From the NCBI GenBank assembly GCA_947303905.1, contig CAMYZR010000092.1, forward strand, positions 1-6,307: 6,307 nucleotides of DNA, given 5' to 3'. Positions 1 to 6,307 of the stretch are shown one piece after another (position 1 is the first letter of the stretch; the number at the start of each line of letters is the position of its first letter). Source of the DNA: an uncultured Atopobiaceae bacterium (GTDB lineage: Bacteria; Actinomycetota; Coriobacteriia; Coriobacteriales; Atopobiaceae). Under the pieces are notes generated by a model. That model did no database searches, had not been told where the DNA came from, and was given only the letters and a program-made list of their open reading frames with translations. A program made the translations under genes and the position numbers.

Positions 1-345
1 TGGTCAGCAGGTTGAAGACGGTGGTCTTGCCAGCGCCGTTGGGGCCGATCAGGCCGGCGATCTCGGTCTTGCCCACCATGAGGTTGAGGTCCTCGACGGC
101 CTTGAGGCCGCCGAAGTCGATGCCCAGATGGCGGCACTCGAGCACCGGGGTGAACAGCGCGTCACGCTCCGGCACGAGGTAGTCGTTGGGCGGCGCGACC
201 ATCTTGGTGCGCTGGCGGGCGGGCTTCTCCACGGGCGCCGGCTTGCCGGCGGCGCGGTCGGCCTGTGCCTTGTAGGTGCCCCCGTGGCGCGTCTCCGTCT
301 TAGCGGCATGCTCGCTCTGGGCCTTGTAGGTGCCTCCCTCGCGGG

Positions 346-349
<4 letters not shown>
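1..349 (-). CDS. livG: Branched-chain amino acid ABC transporter ATPase, LivG-like (5' part only, runs off the left edge)
   Basis: Encodes the first 116 residues of a cytoplasmic ATPase that would power the LivH/LivM channel. Visible: the family start VLECRHLGIDFGGLKAV (about 69-85) and the Walker A motif GPNGAGKTT (102-110), followed by VFNLLT; signature, Walker B and H-loop lie outside the window. LivG proteins normally begin only a few residues before the 'L-x-V-x-x-L' strand, so about 65 residues here are extra: polar, Ala/Lys/Arg-rich, with GGTYKAQ occurring twice (residues 5-11 and 23-29). The start at 349 is favoured because ATGA overlaps the livM stop and an SD sequence AAGGGAGGTGA sits 6 nt upstream. 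An internal Met at residue 50 is an alternative start that would remove most of the extension, but it lacks that support. The partner ATPase LivF is probably further left. Family is secure; substrate is not. Confidence 0.93.
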
Positions 350-1437
<1,088 letters not shown>

Positions 1438-1440
1438 GGC

Positions 1441-2322
1441 CTACACCTTCTCGCGAGTCTCTTTGCCGAGCAGGCCGGCAGGACGGATGAGCAGCACCAC
1501 GATGAGCACGCCGAAGACGATGGCATCGGAGAGCTGGGTGGAGATGTAGGTCTTGGACATGATCTCGATGACGCCCAGCAGGATGCCGCCGAGCGCGGCG
1601 CCCGGGATGGACCCGATGCCGCCGAAGACGGCCGCGGTGAAGGCCTTGATACCCGGCATGGAGCCCGTCGTGGGCATCAGCGTGGGATAAGCGGAGCACA
1701 AAAGCACGCCGGCGATGGCCGCCAGGCCCGAGCCGATGGCAAAGACCATCGAGATGGTGGTGTCGACGTTGATGCCCATGAGCTGGGCCGCTCCCTTGTC
1801 CTCGGAGCAGGCGCGCATGGCCTTGCCCATCTTGGTGCGCTGCGTGAAGAGCGTGAGGCCGACCATGACCACCGCAGCCGTCAGCACCGTCACGACGGTG
1901 ATCGAGTTTATGGTGAGCTGGCCATTGAGCAGCTTGAGCGAGGGGAAGTTGACCACCGAGGGGAAGGCCTTCGGGTCGGCACCCCAGATGAGCAGGGCTG
2001 AGTTCTGCAGGAAGTAGCTCACGCCGATGGCGGTGATCAGCACGGCCAGAGACGGCGCCTGACGCAGCGGCTTGTAGGCGGCGCGCTCGACGACGATGCC
2101 GAGGCACGTGCAGCCGACAACCGACAGAAGGATGCCCACCAAAGGCGGAAGGCCCAGCGAGTTGATGGCAATGAAGCAGAGGTAGCCACCGACCATGATG
2201 ACGTCGCCGTGGGCAAAGTTCAGCATCTTCGCAATGCCATACACCATGGTGTAGCCCAAGGCGATGATGGCATAGACGCTTCCCAGGCTTATGCCATTGA
2301 TCAGAGCGATGAGGAAGCTCAC
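1441..2322 (-). CDS. livH: Branched-chain amino acid ABC transporter permease, LivH-like
   Basis: Inner-membrane permease of the BPD_transp_2 family, 293 residues, pairing with the LivM-like protein. Family features: the opening FLIALINGISLGSVYAIIA (3-21), LNFAHGDVIMVGGY (34-47), the EAA-like loop KMGKAMRACSEDKGAAQLMG (164-183), and the C-terminal FGGIGSIPGAALGGILLG (233-250) with LLIRPAGLLG near the end. I chose the GTG at 2322 rather than the upstream in-frame ATG at 2370: the GTG has an excellent SD sequence AGAGGAGGT with a 4-nt gap and places the protein start exactly where homologues begin, whereas the ATG has no SD and adds 16 non-hydrophobic residues. Followed 3 nt later by livM. It is separated from livK by 114 nt containing a strong hairpin, so its expression may be lower than that of the binding protein. 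Confidence 0.94.
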   Translation of the reverse strand: MSFLIALINGISLGSVYAIIALGYTMVYGIAKMLNFAHGDVIMVGGYLCFIAINSLGLPPLVGILLSVVGCTCLGIVVERAAYKPLRQAPSLAVLITAIGVSYFLQNSALLIWGADPKAFPSVVNFPSLKLLNGQLTINSITVVTVLTAAVVMVGLTLFTQRTKMGKAMRACSEDKGAAQLMGINVDTTISMVFAIGSGLAAIAGVLLCSAYPTLMPTTGSMPGIKAFTAAVFGGIGSIPGAALGGILLGVIEIMSKTYISTQLSDAIVFGVLIVVLLIRPAGLLGKETREKV

Positions 2323-2326
2323 GCCA

Positions 2327-2335
2327 ACCTCCTCT
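2327..2335 (-). promoter_or_regulatory. SD sequence deciding the GTG start of livH
   Basis: The minus strand reads AGAGGAGGT, then TGGC, then GTG at 2322. No comparable sequence precedes the in-frame ATG at 2370. This is why the shorter livH reading is preferred. Confidence 0.85.
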
Positions 2336-2379
2336 CTAAGAGGGACGGGACAGATGTAACGGGCAGTCATTCAGTATAA

Positions 2380-2406
2380 CGGAGGCCACCTGACCGGTGG
2401 CCTCCG
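2380..2406 (-). terminator. Strong hairpin between livK and livH (attenuator or mRNA-stabilising stem)
   Basis: A perfect 11-bp inverted repeat, CGGAGGCCACC and GGTGGCCTCCG, with a 5-nt loop. On the minus strand it starts 31 nt after the livK stop and is followed by TTATACTGA, which is not a real U-tract. A full intrinsic terminator is therefore unlikely; a leaky terminator or a 3' stabiliser of the livK transcript fits better. Such stems between binding-protein and permease genes are a known way to make more binding protein than channel. TATACT after the stem resembles a -10 box, but no -35 is seen at the right distance. Confidence 0.7.
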
Positions 2407-2436
2407 CAACACGCTATTTGTTGGGGACGGCCAGCG

Positions 2437-3654
2437 CTACGCGATCGGCTGGTATACGCCACCCTCGATGACCATGCCCTTCGGGTCCTTGGTGACCTCG
2501 CCGGTCGCGGACCAGGTCATGACCTCGCCCACCGGGCAGGTCAGGCCGGAGAACTCGAAGTCGCCGGTGAAGGTCTCGATGAACTTGTCGCACATGTCGG
2601 CGGTGGCCATGTCGGGCGTGATGCCGGCGGCCTCGATGGCCTGGGCGATGGCCATGACGCAGTCATAGGCGTCGGCGGCAAACTGAATCGGGTCCTCGTC
2701 GGTCTTCGCGGCCTCCTTGTAGGCTGCGACGAAGGCCTGGGTGGCCTCGTCGGTGTCGGTGGCCACGAACGGGGTCAGCAGCATGACGCCCTCGGCCAGC
2801 GAGGTGTCGAAGCCCTCGAGGCCCAGGATGCCGTCCATGCCGTCAACGCCGAAGAACTTGGGGGCATAGCCCATGTCGGAGGCCTGCTTGAGGATGATGG
2901 AGGCCGGCTGATAGTAGATGGGCAGGAAGATGAGGTCGGCGCCGGCGTCCTTGGCCTTGTTGAGCTGGGCCGAGAAGTCGGTGGCGTTGTCGTCGGTGAA
3001 GGTGGTGGTGGAGACGACCTCGAGCTTGCGGGCGTCGGCCTCCTCCTGGAACTTCTGGTAGATGCCGGTGGAGTAGGCGTCGGCGTTGTTGTAGATGATG
3101 GCGATCTTGGTGCCGAGCTTCTGCTCGTCGATGTACTGTGCGGACGCGATGCCCTGGTTGGGGTCGGTGAAGCACATCTGGAAGACGTTGTCCTTGCGCG
3201 GGTTGTCAGCGCCGATCTCCTCGCCACCGAGGACGTTGACGGAGGAGGCGGACGGGGTCAGCTGGAAGATGCGGTCGGCGTTGGTGAGGGAGGAGACGGC
3301 AACGCAAGGGTTGGTCGTGGTGGTGCCGACCAGAATCTGCAGGCCCCAGTCCTTCAGGTTGTTGTACGCGTTGACGGACTTCTCGGGATCGTGCTCGTCG
3401 TCCTGCCAGTTGAGCTCCATCTTGAGGTTGCCAGCGGCGTTGACCTCGTCGACAGCCACCTGGGCGCCGAACTTGGTGGCGATGCCATAGAGGGCTGCGC
3501 CACCGGTGACGGGGCCGATGCCACCGATCTTGAAGGTGTCGGAAGCGGCCTCGGAGCCACCGTCAGAGGAGCCACCGCAGCCGGCGAGGATGGCAGAGGC
3601 GGCAACGGAGCCGGAGGCTGCCAGGAAGGAGCGACGCGAGATGTTGGTGTTCAT
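2437..3654 (-). CDS. livK: Branched-chain amino acid-type ABC transporter substrate-binding lipoprotein, LivK/LivJ-like
   Basis: Extracytoplasmic ligand receptor (Peripla_BP_6, type 1 periplasmic-binding fold) for the adjacent permease, 405 residues. The N-terminus combines a twin-arginine motif SRRSFL (6-11) with a lipobox ILAGC (22-26), so it is predicted to leave by Tat and be lipid-anchored at Cys26, followed by a Gly/Ser linker. Fold landmarks: FKIGGIGPVTGGAALYG (41-57), DDEHDPEKSVNAYNNL (85-100), QLTPSASS (131-138, where family members contact the ligand amino-acid group), IAIIYNNADAYSTG (184-197), PIYYQPASIILKQASDMGY (245-263) and FAADAYDCVMAIAQAI (325-340). The start at 3654 is chosen for the signal sequence and the SD sequence GGGAGAAAGG 6 nt upstream; extending to 3738 would bury the Tat motif. 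Five cysteines besides the lipobox (117, 161, 332, 355, 373) are notable for an exported protein. The ligand cannot be assigned from sequence alone. Confidence 0.93.
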   Translation of the reverse strand: MNTNISRRSFLAASGSVAASAILAGCGGSSDGGSEAASDTFKIGGIGPVTGGAALYGIATKFGAQVAVDEVNAAGNLKMELNWQDDEHDPEKSVNAYNNLKDWGLQILVGTTTTNPCVAVSSLTNADRIFQLTPSASSVNVLGGEEIGADNPRKDNVFQMCFTDPNQGIASAQYIDEQKLGTKIAIIYNNADAYSTGIYQKFQEEADARKLEVVSTTTFTDDNATDFSAQLNKAKDAGADLIFLPIYYQPASIILKQASDMGYAPKFFGVDGMDGILGLEGFDTSLAEGVMLLTPFVATDTDEATQAFVAAYKEAAKTDEDPIQFAADAYDCVMAIAQAIEAAGITPDMATADMCDKFIETFTGDFEFSGLTCPVGEVMTWSATGEVTKDPKGMVIEGGVYQPIA

Positions 3655-3660
3655 AGCAAA

Positions 3661-3670
3661 CCTTTCTCCC
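3661..3670 (-). promoter_or_regulatory. SD sequence of livK
   Basis: The minus strand reads GGGAGAAAGG followed by TTTGCT and the ATG at 3654. It supports this start over the in-frame ATG at 3738, and places the RR motif six residues into the protein. Confidence 0.75.
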
Positions 3671-3797
3671 TTTTTTGATGCCATGAATGCATGTATGTAC
3701 TCTAGCCACACATACGTTTGTGCCGGACCCTCATGCACAAGAGTTTTCTGCTCTGCAACATGACATGCAGCCCTTTGGTGGCACGCGCCCGAAATGC
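3671..3797 (-). promoter_or_regulatory. livK upstream region with short inverted repeats; promoter not resolved
   Basis: This stretch should hold the livK-operon promoter, because a hairpin closes the preceding gene. Two inverted repeats share one geometry (6-nt arms, 11-nt spacer): GTATGT/ACATAC at 3693-3698 and 3710-3715, and TTGTGC/GCACAA at 3718-3723 and 3735-3740. A third, CTGCA/TGCAG, lies at 3753-3770. TAGAGT (minus strand, 3704-3699) could be a -10 box but has no recognisable -35 at 16-18 nt. The repeats are operator candidates only. Confidence 0.35.
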
Positions 3798-3833
3798 GAG
3801 AAGGCCGCGAGCGACGATGCCCGCGGCCTTCTC
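3798..3833 (-). terminator. Probable terminator hairpin after the RHFA-repeat gene
   Basis: A perfect 12-bp stem, GAGAAGGCCGCG and CGCGGCCTTCTC, with a 12-nt loop begins 23 nt after the TAA at 3857. On the minus strand it is followed by GCATTTC, so the U-tract is poor. The position and the very stable stem fit a terminator that may be weak or Rho-assisted; readthrough into livK is possible. Confidence 0.6.
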
Positions 3834-3856
3834 CGGTATGTCATGAATGATGGCTT

Positions 3857-5575
3857 TTATGCTTGCGCCGCCAGGCTCTGCTGCGCGAAGTGGCGGCCGG
3901 TGTTGACCTTGCCGGTGCCAAGCTTGCCCGTATCGGTCGGACGACGGCGCACCAGGCGCGGGCTCGTGCCGCCCTCGATGACGCGCAGGTGCGCGTGGAC
4001 GGAGTTGCGCACGACCTCTGCGCTGTTCTGCGAGAGCTCGTCGCGAAGCAGGTAGTCGACGTAGGTCTCGGTGTCCACGACCTCCGGATGCGCGGCCGGC
4101 ACCCTGAAGGGGATGAATCCCGGGGGGCCCTCGAGCCCGTCGGGGTCGTCGATGGTGGCCGGACCGCCCACCACGTCCTGGAAGACGGGGGTCTCGCGGG
4201 CGATGGTCTCCCCCATCGCCGCCAGCGCCTCTTCCCAGGCGTCGACGTTGTCGAGCTCGTCTGCGCTGCGGCGCTCGGGGAACATGCCCACGTTGACCTC
4301 CGCCACGTGGCGGGAGATGTAGGCACTGCGCGACGGCTCGTCATCGGTCTTCACCTTGGCGACGACGGGCTTGTTGAGATCGGAGGCCGTCTGCTCGACG
4401 GTGTCGTCGAGCTTGCCCGTGATGCCGGTGAGGCTGGCGATGGCGGGAATGAAGGAGTGGTCGAACCAGGTGGGGGCCACGTCGCTGACACTGCCGTCGG
4501 CGCGCTCGATCACGGGGATGCCGTTCATCGCGTCATCGCTCAGGCGATCGGCGAGAACCTCGCGGACGCTGCGCGTGCGCTCGGCCATGCGCACCATGAT
4601 GCGGCCCGTGATGCCCTTGCGCTCAGACTTGGAGGACTTTGCCTTGCCCTTGGCAGCCTTCGCGTTCGAGGCGAAGTGACGCGGCCCTCCAGAAGCCTTT
4701 GCCACGTTGGAGACCTTCTCGGCCACGGGAGCGGCCGGCTCCTCCACCGCAGCAGCCGGGGTCTTGCTCTCCACGACCTCGTGCATGTCGAAGGAGGGCA
4801 GGTTGACCAGAAGCTCGCGCCTGCGAAGCTGTGCCGCCTGATCGTCGTTGGCCTTGGAAAGCTCCTCGAGCTTGAAGAGCTTGCCGGTCGTCTGGGAGGC
4901 CTCGGGATCTACGTCCTCGACGACAACGGGAGCGGGAGCGGAAAGCGGGGTGACGACCACGTTTGCGGCAAAGTGCCTGCCGCGCGACGGCTCGGGAACG
5001 CTCACGCTGCTCACCAGGGCCGCGACCAGCGACTCCTGCTGCTCGGCCTGCGCGAAGTGGCGACCGGGGCGCTTGGTCTCTGTCGCCCTGGCCGTGGAGG
5101 GGGCTGCGGCGGCATGCTTGGCGTGGCGCGGACGACGCGGCTCTGCGGTTGCGGCCGCGGCTGCGACCTCCTCGTCGAGAACCGGTAGGTCGATGGTTAT
5201 CTGACCAGTGCGGAACCTGCCAAGGTCGCCGGTCGGATCATCATCGATCTCCTCGACCTGCGCGCGCACGAGATTGAGCGAGGACTCGCTCCACAGGTCA
5301 TCGCTGGGCTCCTCCTCTGCCTCCAGGTCGACCTCTTCCTCCTCCTCGTCCACCACGGAGGCCTTGCGGGCATCGAGACGGTCCTGAACGAAGATGATTG
5401 CCCCAGCAAGGCCTGCGCCGATGGCGCAGCCGAGGGTGAACTGCAGCAGCAACGACCCCTTGACAGCCTCGACGACCCCGTCTGCCGGCACGGCGAGAGC
5501 GAGAGTCGGAACTGACCATGCGGCGCCGCCCAAAAGTCCCGCGAATACAGCAGGATGGCTACCAGTCTCCGTCAT
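3857..5575 (-). CDS. Unrecognised membrane-anchored protein with four RHFA motifs
   Basis: A 572-residue protein I do not recognise. Two hydrophobic segments (about 9-29 and 41-63) are followed by basic residues (Arg67, Arg70, Lys71), suggesting a membrane hairpin with the bulk in the cytoplasm; an N-terminal signal peptide is less likely because nothing basic precedes segment one. Then come a Glu/Asp run (76-92), a long Ala/Pro/Glu-rich and probably disordered region (about 135-320), and a less repetitive C-terminal half (about 321-545) with segments such as ISRHVAEVNVGMFPERRSAD (420-439) and TYVDYLLRDELSQNSAEVVR (504-523) that look folded. RHFA occurs at 172-175, 200-203, 299-302 and 561-564, with a degenerate PRHAKHA at 149-155. 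The start at 5575 has the SD sequence GGAGGAGGGG with an 8-nt gap; extending to 5887 adds 104 implausible residues and runs into the rho terminator. The gene stands alone between rho and the liv operon. No function is proposed. Confidence 0.85.
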   Translation of the reverse strand: MTETGSHPAVFAGLLGGAAWSVPTLALAVPADGVVEAVKGSLLLQFTLGCAIGAGLAGAIIFVQDRLDARKASVVDEEEEEVDLEAEEEPSDDLWSESSLNLVRAQVEEIDDDPTGDLGRFRTGQITIDLPVLDEEVAAAAATAEPRRPRHAKHAAAAPSTARATETKRPGRHFAQAEQQESLVAALVSSVSVPEPSRGRHFAANVVVTPLSAPAPVVVEDVDPEASQTTGKLFKLEELSKANDDQAAQLRRRELLVNLPSFDMHEVVESKTPAAAVEEPAAPVAEKVSNVAKASGGPRHFASNAKAAKGKAKSSKSERKGITGRIMVRMAERTRSVREVLADRLSDDAMNGIPVIERADGSVSDVAPTWFDHSFIPAIASLTGITGKLDDTVEQTASDLNKPVVAKVKTDDEPSRSAYISRHVAEVNVGMFPERRSADELDNVDAWEEALAAMGETIARETPVFQDVVGGPATIDDPDGLEGPPGFIPFRVPAAHPEVVDTETYVDYLLRDELSQNSAEVVRNSVHAHLRVIEGGTSPRLVRRRPTDTGKLGTGKVNTGRHFAQQSLAAQA

Positions 5576-5712
5576 GTGGCGTACCCCTCCTCCGTCGATG
5601 GCACACACCTGGCATACGCTGAAGCACGCCCGTGCAGAGTGACGAACAAGGAGCGATTCGGTTCGTAGCGGCGTGCTTCGTTGGATGTGTGTGTGCCGTC
5701 GTAACCTAACAT
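5572..5712 (-). CDS. Possible 46-residue upstream ORF in the leader (tentative)
   Basis: The minus strand opens with ATG at 5712 (MLGYDGTHTS...) and reads 46 codons to a TGA at 5574-5572 that overlaps the ATG of the RHFA-repeat gene as ATGA, the arrangement seen in coupled genes. Against it: there is no SD sequence before 5712, the codons must share space with the nested stems, and an ATGA overlap arises easily by chance. A CATTAT box at 5724-5719 would put a transcript start close to this ATG, which would make it leaderless, but no -35 supports that box. It resembles no protein I know. Confidence 0.2.
   Translation of the reverse strand: MLGYDGTHTSNEARRYEPNRSLFVTLHGRASAYARCVPSTEEGYAT
5584..5593 (-). 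promoter_or_regulatory. SD sequence of the RHFA-repeat gene
   Basis: The minus strand reads GGAGGAGGGG, 8 nt before the ATG at 5575. It begins 6 nt beyond the base of the nested leader hairpin, so access to it could depend on that structure. Confidence 0.8.
5600..5697 (-). promoter_or_regulatory. Nested inverted repeats: candidate structured 5' leader RNA
   Basis: Three inverted repeats are nested around one centre. Outer: GGCACACAC/GTGTGTGCC (5697-5689 with 5608-5600, 9 bp). Middle: GAAGCACGCC/GGCGTGCTTC (5679-5670 with 5630-5621, 10 bp). Inner: ACGAAC/GTTCGT (5666-5661 with 5647-5642, 6 bp). Together they give a long hairpin with two internal loops and a 13-nt apical loop that contains CTCCTT, able to pair with the SD sequence GAGGAG just downstream. 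All arms match perfectly. It resembles no riboswitch class I recognise; its function as a regulator is an inference. Confidence 0.55.
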
Positions 5713-5739
5713 CGAGACATAATGCCCCGACAGAAATAG

Positions 5740-5767
5740 ACTTTACTCCAACTTCAAGCTTTTGCAA
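5740..5767 (-). promoter_or_regulatory. Weak promoter candidate for the RHFA-repeat gene
   Basis: On the minus strand TTGCAA (5767-5762) and TAAAGT (5745-5740) are 16 nt apart; each matches the housekeeping consensus at four of six bases. It lies downstream of the rho terminator and would give a leader of roughly 155-160 nt carrying the nested stems. The surrounding 5698-5863 stretch is visibly more A+T-rich than the genes and holds nothing else I can name. Confidence 0.3.
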
Positions 5768-5864
5768 ACAATCTGTGCACCTAAAAGCCAAAAGTGCCAA
5801 AGATGCAGGTATGTGGCGCAAGACAGAGGGAGTGGCACACGTGCTCCGTGAGGGTTTGCGTGCC

Positions 5865-5905
5865 AAAAAAACGCTCCCCCAACCCAAAGCGAGTCGAGGG
5901 AGCGT
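5865..5905 (-). terminator. Intrinsic terminator of rho
   Basis: On the minus strand an 8-bp stem ACGCTCCC/GGGAGCGT with a 19-nt loop ends in a run of seven T (5871-5865), starting 24 nt after the rho stop. Stem followed directly by the T-run is the textbook form. It separates rho from the next gene and makes an own promoter for that gene likely. Confidence 0.9.
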
Positions 5906-5929
5906 CGGTCGTGCGGTTTGACGCTGGCG

Positions 5930-6307
5930 CTAGAGCATGATGTCCGACTGCTGCGCCTTGCGCGCGGAGCGGATGAGGAACTCCTGGTTGTCCTTGGTGC
6001 TCTTGAGGCCCTTGACCAAGGCGGTGGCAGCACGCTCGGTGTTGTTCATGTTGGCGAGGATGCGACGGATGCCCCACACGAAGGGCTGCAGCTCCGCCTC
6101 GATGAGCAGGTCCTCGTTGCGCGTGCCCGAGGCGACCGGGTCGATGGCTGGGAAGATGCGCTTGTCGGCGAGCTCGCGGTCGAGCTTGAGCTCCATGTTG
6201 CCCGTGCCCTTGAACTCCTCGAAGATGACCTCGTCCATCTTGGAGCCGGTATCGATGAGCGCGCTGGCGAGGATGGTCAGGCTGCCGCCGTTCTCGATGT
6301 TGCGCGC
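5930..6307 (-). CDS. rho: Transcription termination factor Rho, C-terminal part (5' end beyond the right edge)
   Basis: The last 125 residues of the hexameric RNA-dependent ATPase/helicase that ends transcription at Rho-dependent sites. Reading starts in frame at ARNIENGGSLTILASALIDT, then GSKMDEVIFEEFKGTGNMEL, which carries the R-loop region that contacts RNA in the central channel, and then KRIFPAIDPVASGTRNEDLL; the Arg in SGTR aligns with the arginine finger (Arg366 in E. coli numbering). The end, IRSARKAQQSDIML, is ordinary for the family. Walker A/B and the N-terminal RNA-binding domain lie outside the window. A clear intrinsic terminator follows. No oddity is seen in the visible part. 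Confidence 0.97.
   Translation of the reverse strand, partial: ARNIENGGSLTILASALIDTGSKMDEVIFEEFKGTGNMELKLDRELADKRIFPAIDPVASGTRNEDLLIEAELQPFVWGIRRILANMNNTERAATALVKGLKSTKDNQEFLIRSARKAQQSDIML

Noticed and set aside
2323..2370. livH start at the ATG at 2370
   Set aside because: No SD sequence; the extra 16 residues precede the normal family start, which coincides with the GTG at 2322.
3655..3738. Extension of livK to an ATG at 3738
   Set aside because: It would place 28 residues before the Tat/lipobox signal and has no SD sequence, while 3654 does.
3863..5188. 441-codon plus-strand frame opposite the RHFA gene
   Set aside because: Long only because of third-position GC bias. The minus-strand frame has the SD sequence, hydrophobic segments and conserved motif copies.
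5780..5800. Sigma-54-like TGGCAC elements on the minus strand
   Set aside because: The GC of a -12 element is at the wrong spacing, and high-GC Gram-positives generally lack sigma-54.
5576..5887. N-terminal extension of the RHFA gene to an ATG at 5887
   Set aside because: It would begin inside the rho terminator, lacks an SD sequence and adds 104 residues of unconvincing composition; the ATG at 5575 has a strong SD sequence.

Overview
All genes in this window lie on the minus strand. High G+C, strong GC-rich third codon positions and a Tat-type lipoprotein signal point to a high-GC Gram-positive. The style of the solute-binding protein signal (NISRRSFLAASG...LAGC) suggests Coriobacteriia (Olsenella/Collinsella-like); this lineage call is an inference from impression, not from a search.

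Reading in the direction of transcription (right to left): (1) 6307-5930 is the C-terminal 125 residues of transcription termination factor Rho, closed by a clear intrinsic terminator at 5905-5865. (2) 5864-5576 is a non-coding leader with a weak promoter candidate, three nested inverted repeats that can fold into a hairpin of about 98 nt, and a strong Shine-Dalgarno (SD) sequence. A possible 46-codon upstream ORF overlaps the next start codon. (3) 5575-3857 encodes an unrecognised 572-residue protein with two N-terminal hydrophobic segments, an acidic low-complexity stretch and four scattered copies of the tetrapeptide RHFA, the last near the C-terminus; a hairpin follows it. (4) 3856-3655 is the control region of the transport operon, with several short inverted repeats and no convincing promoter. 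(5) 3654-1 is a branched-chain amino acid-type ABC importer: binding lipoprotein (livK-like, 3654-2437), permeases livH-like (2322-1441) and livM-like (1437-346), and the start of ATPase livG-like (349 to beyond position 1). A strong hairpin separates livK from livH, while H-M are 3 nt apart and M-G overlap by ATGA.

The binding protein would capture a ligand outside the membrane, LivH/LivM form the channel, and LivG with a LivF presumably beyond the left edge supplies ATP hydrolysis. The substrate could be Leu/Ile/Val or another small molecule; sequence reading alone cannot decide. The least explained parts are the RHFA-repeat protein, its structured leader, and an N-terminal extension with an internal duplication on LivG.
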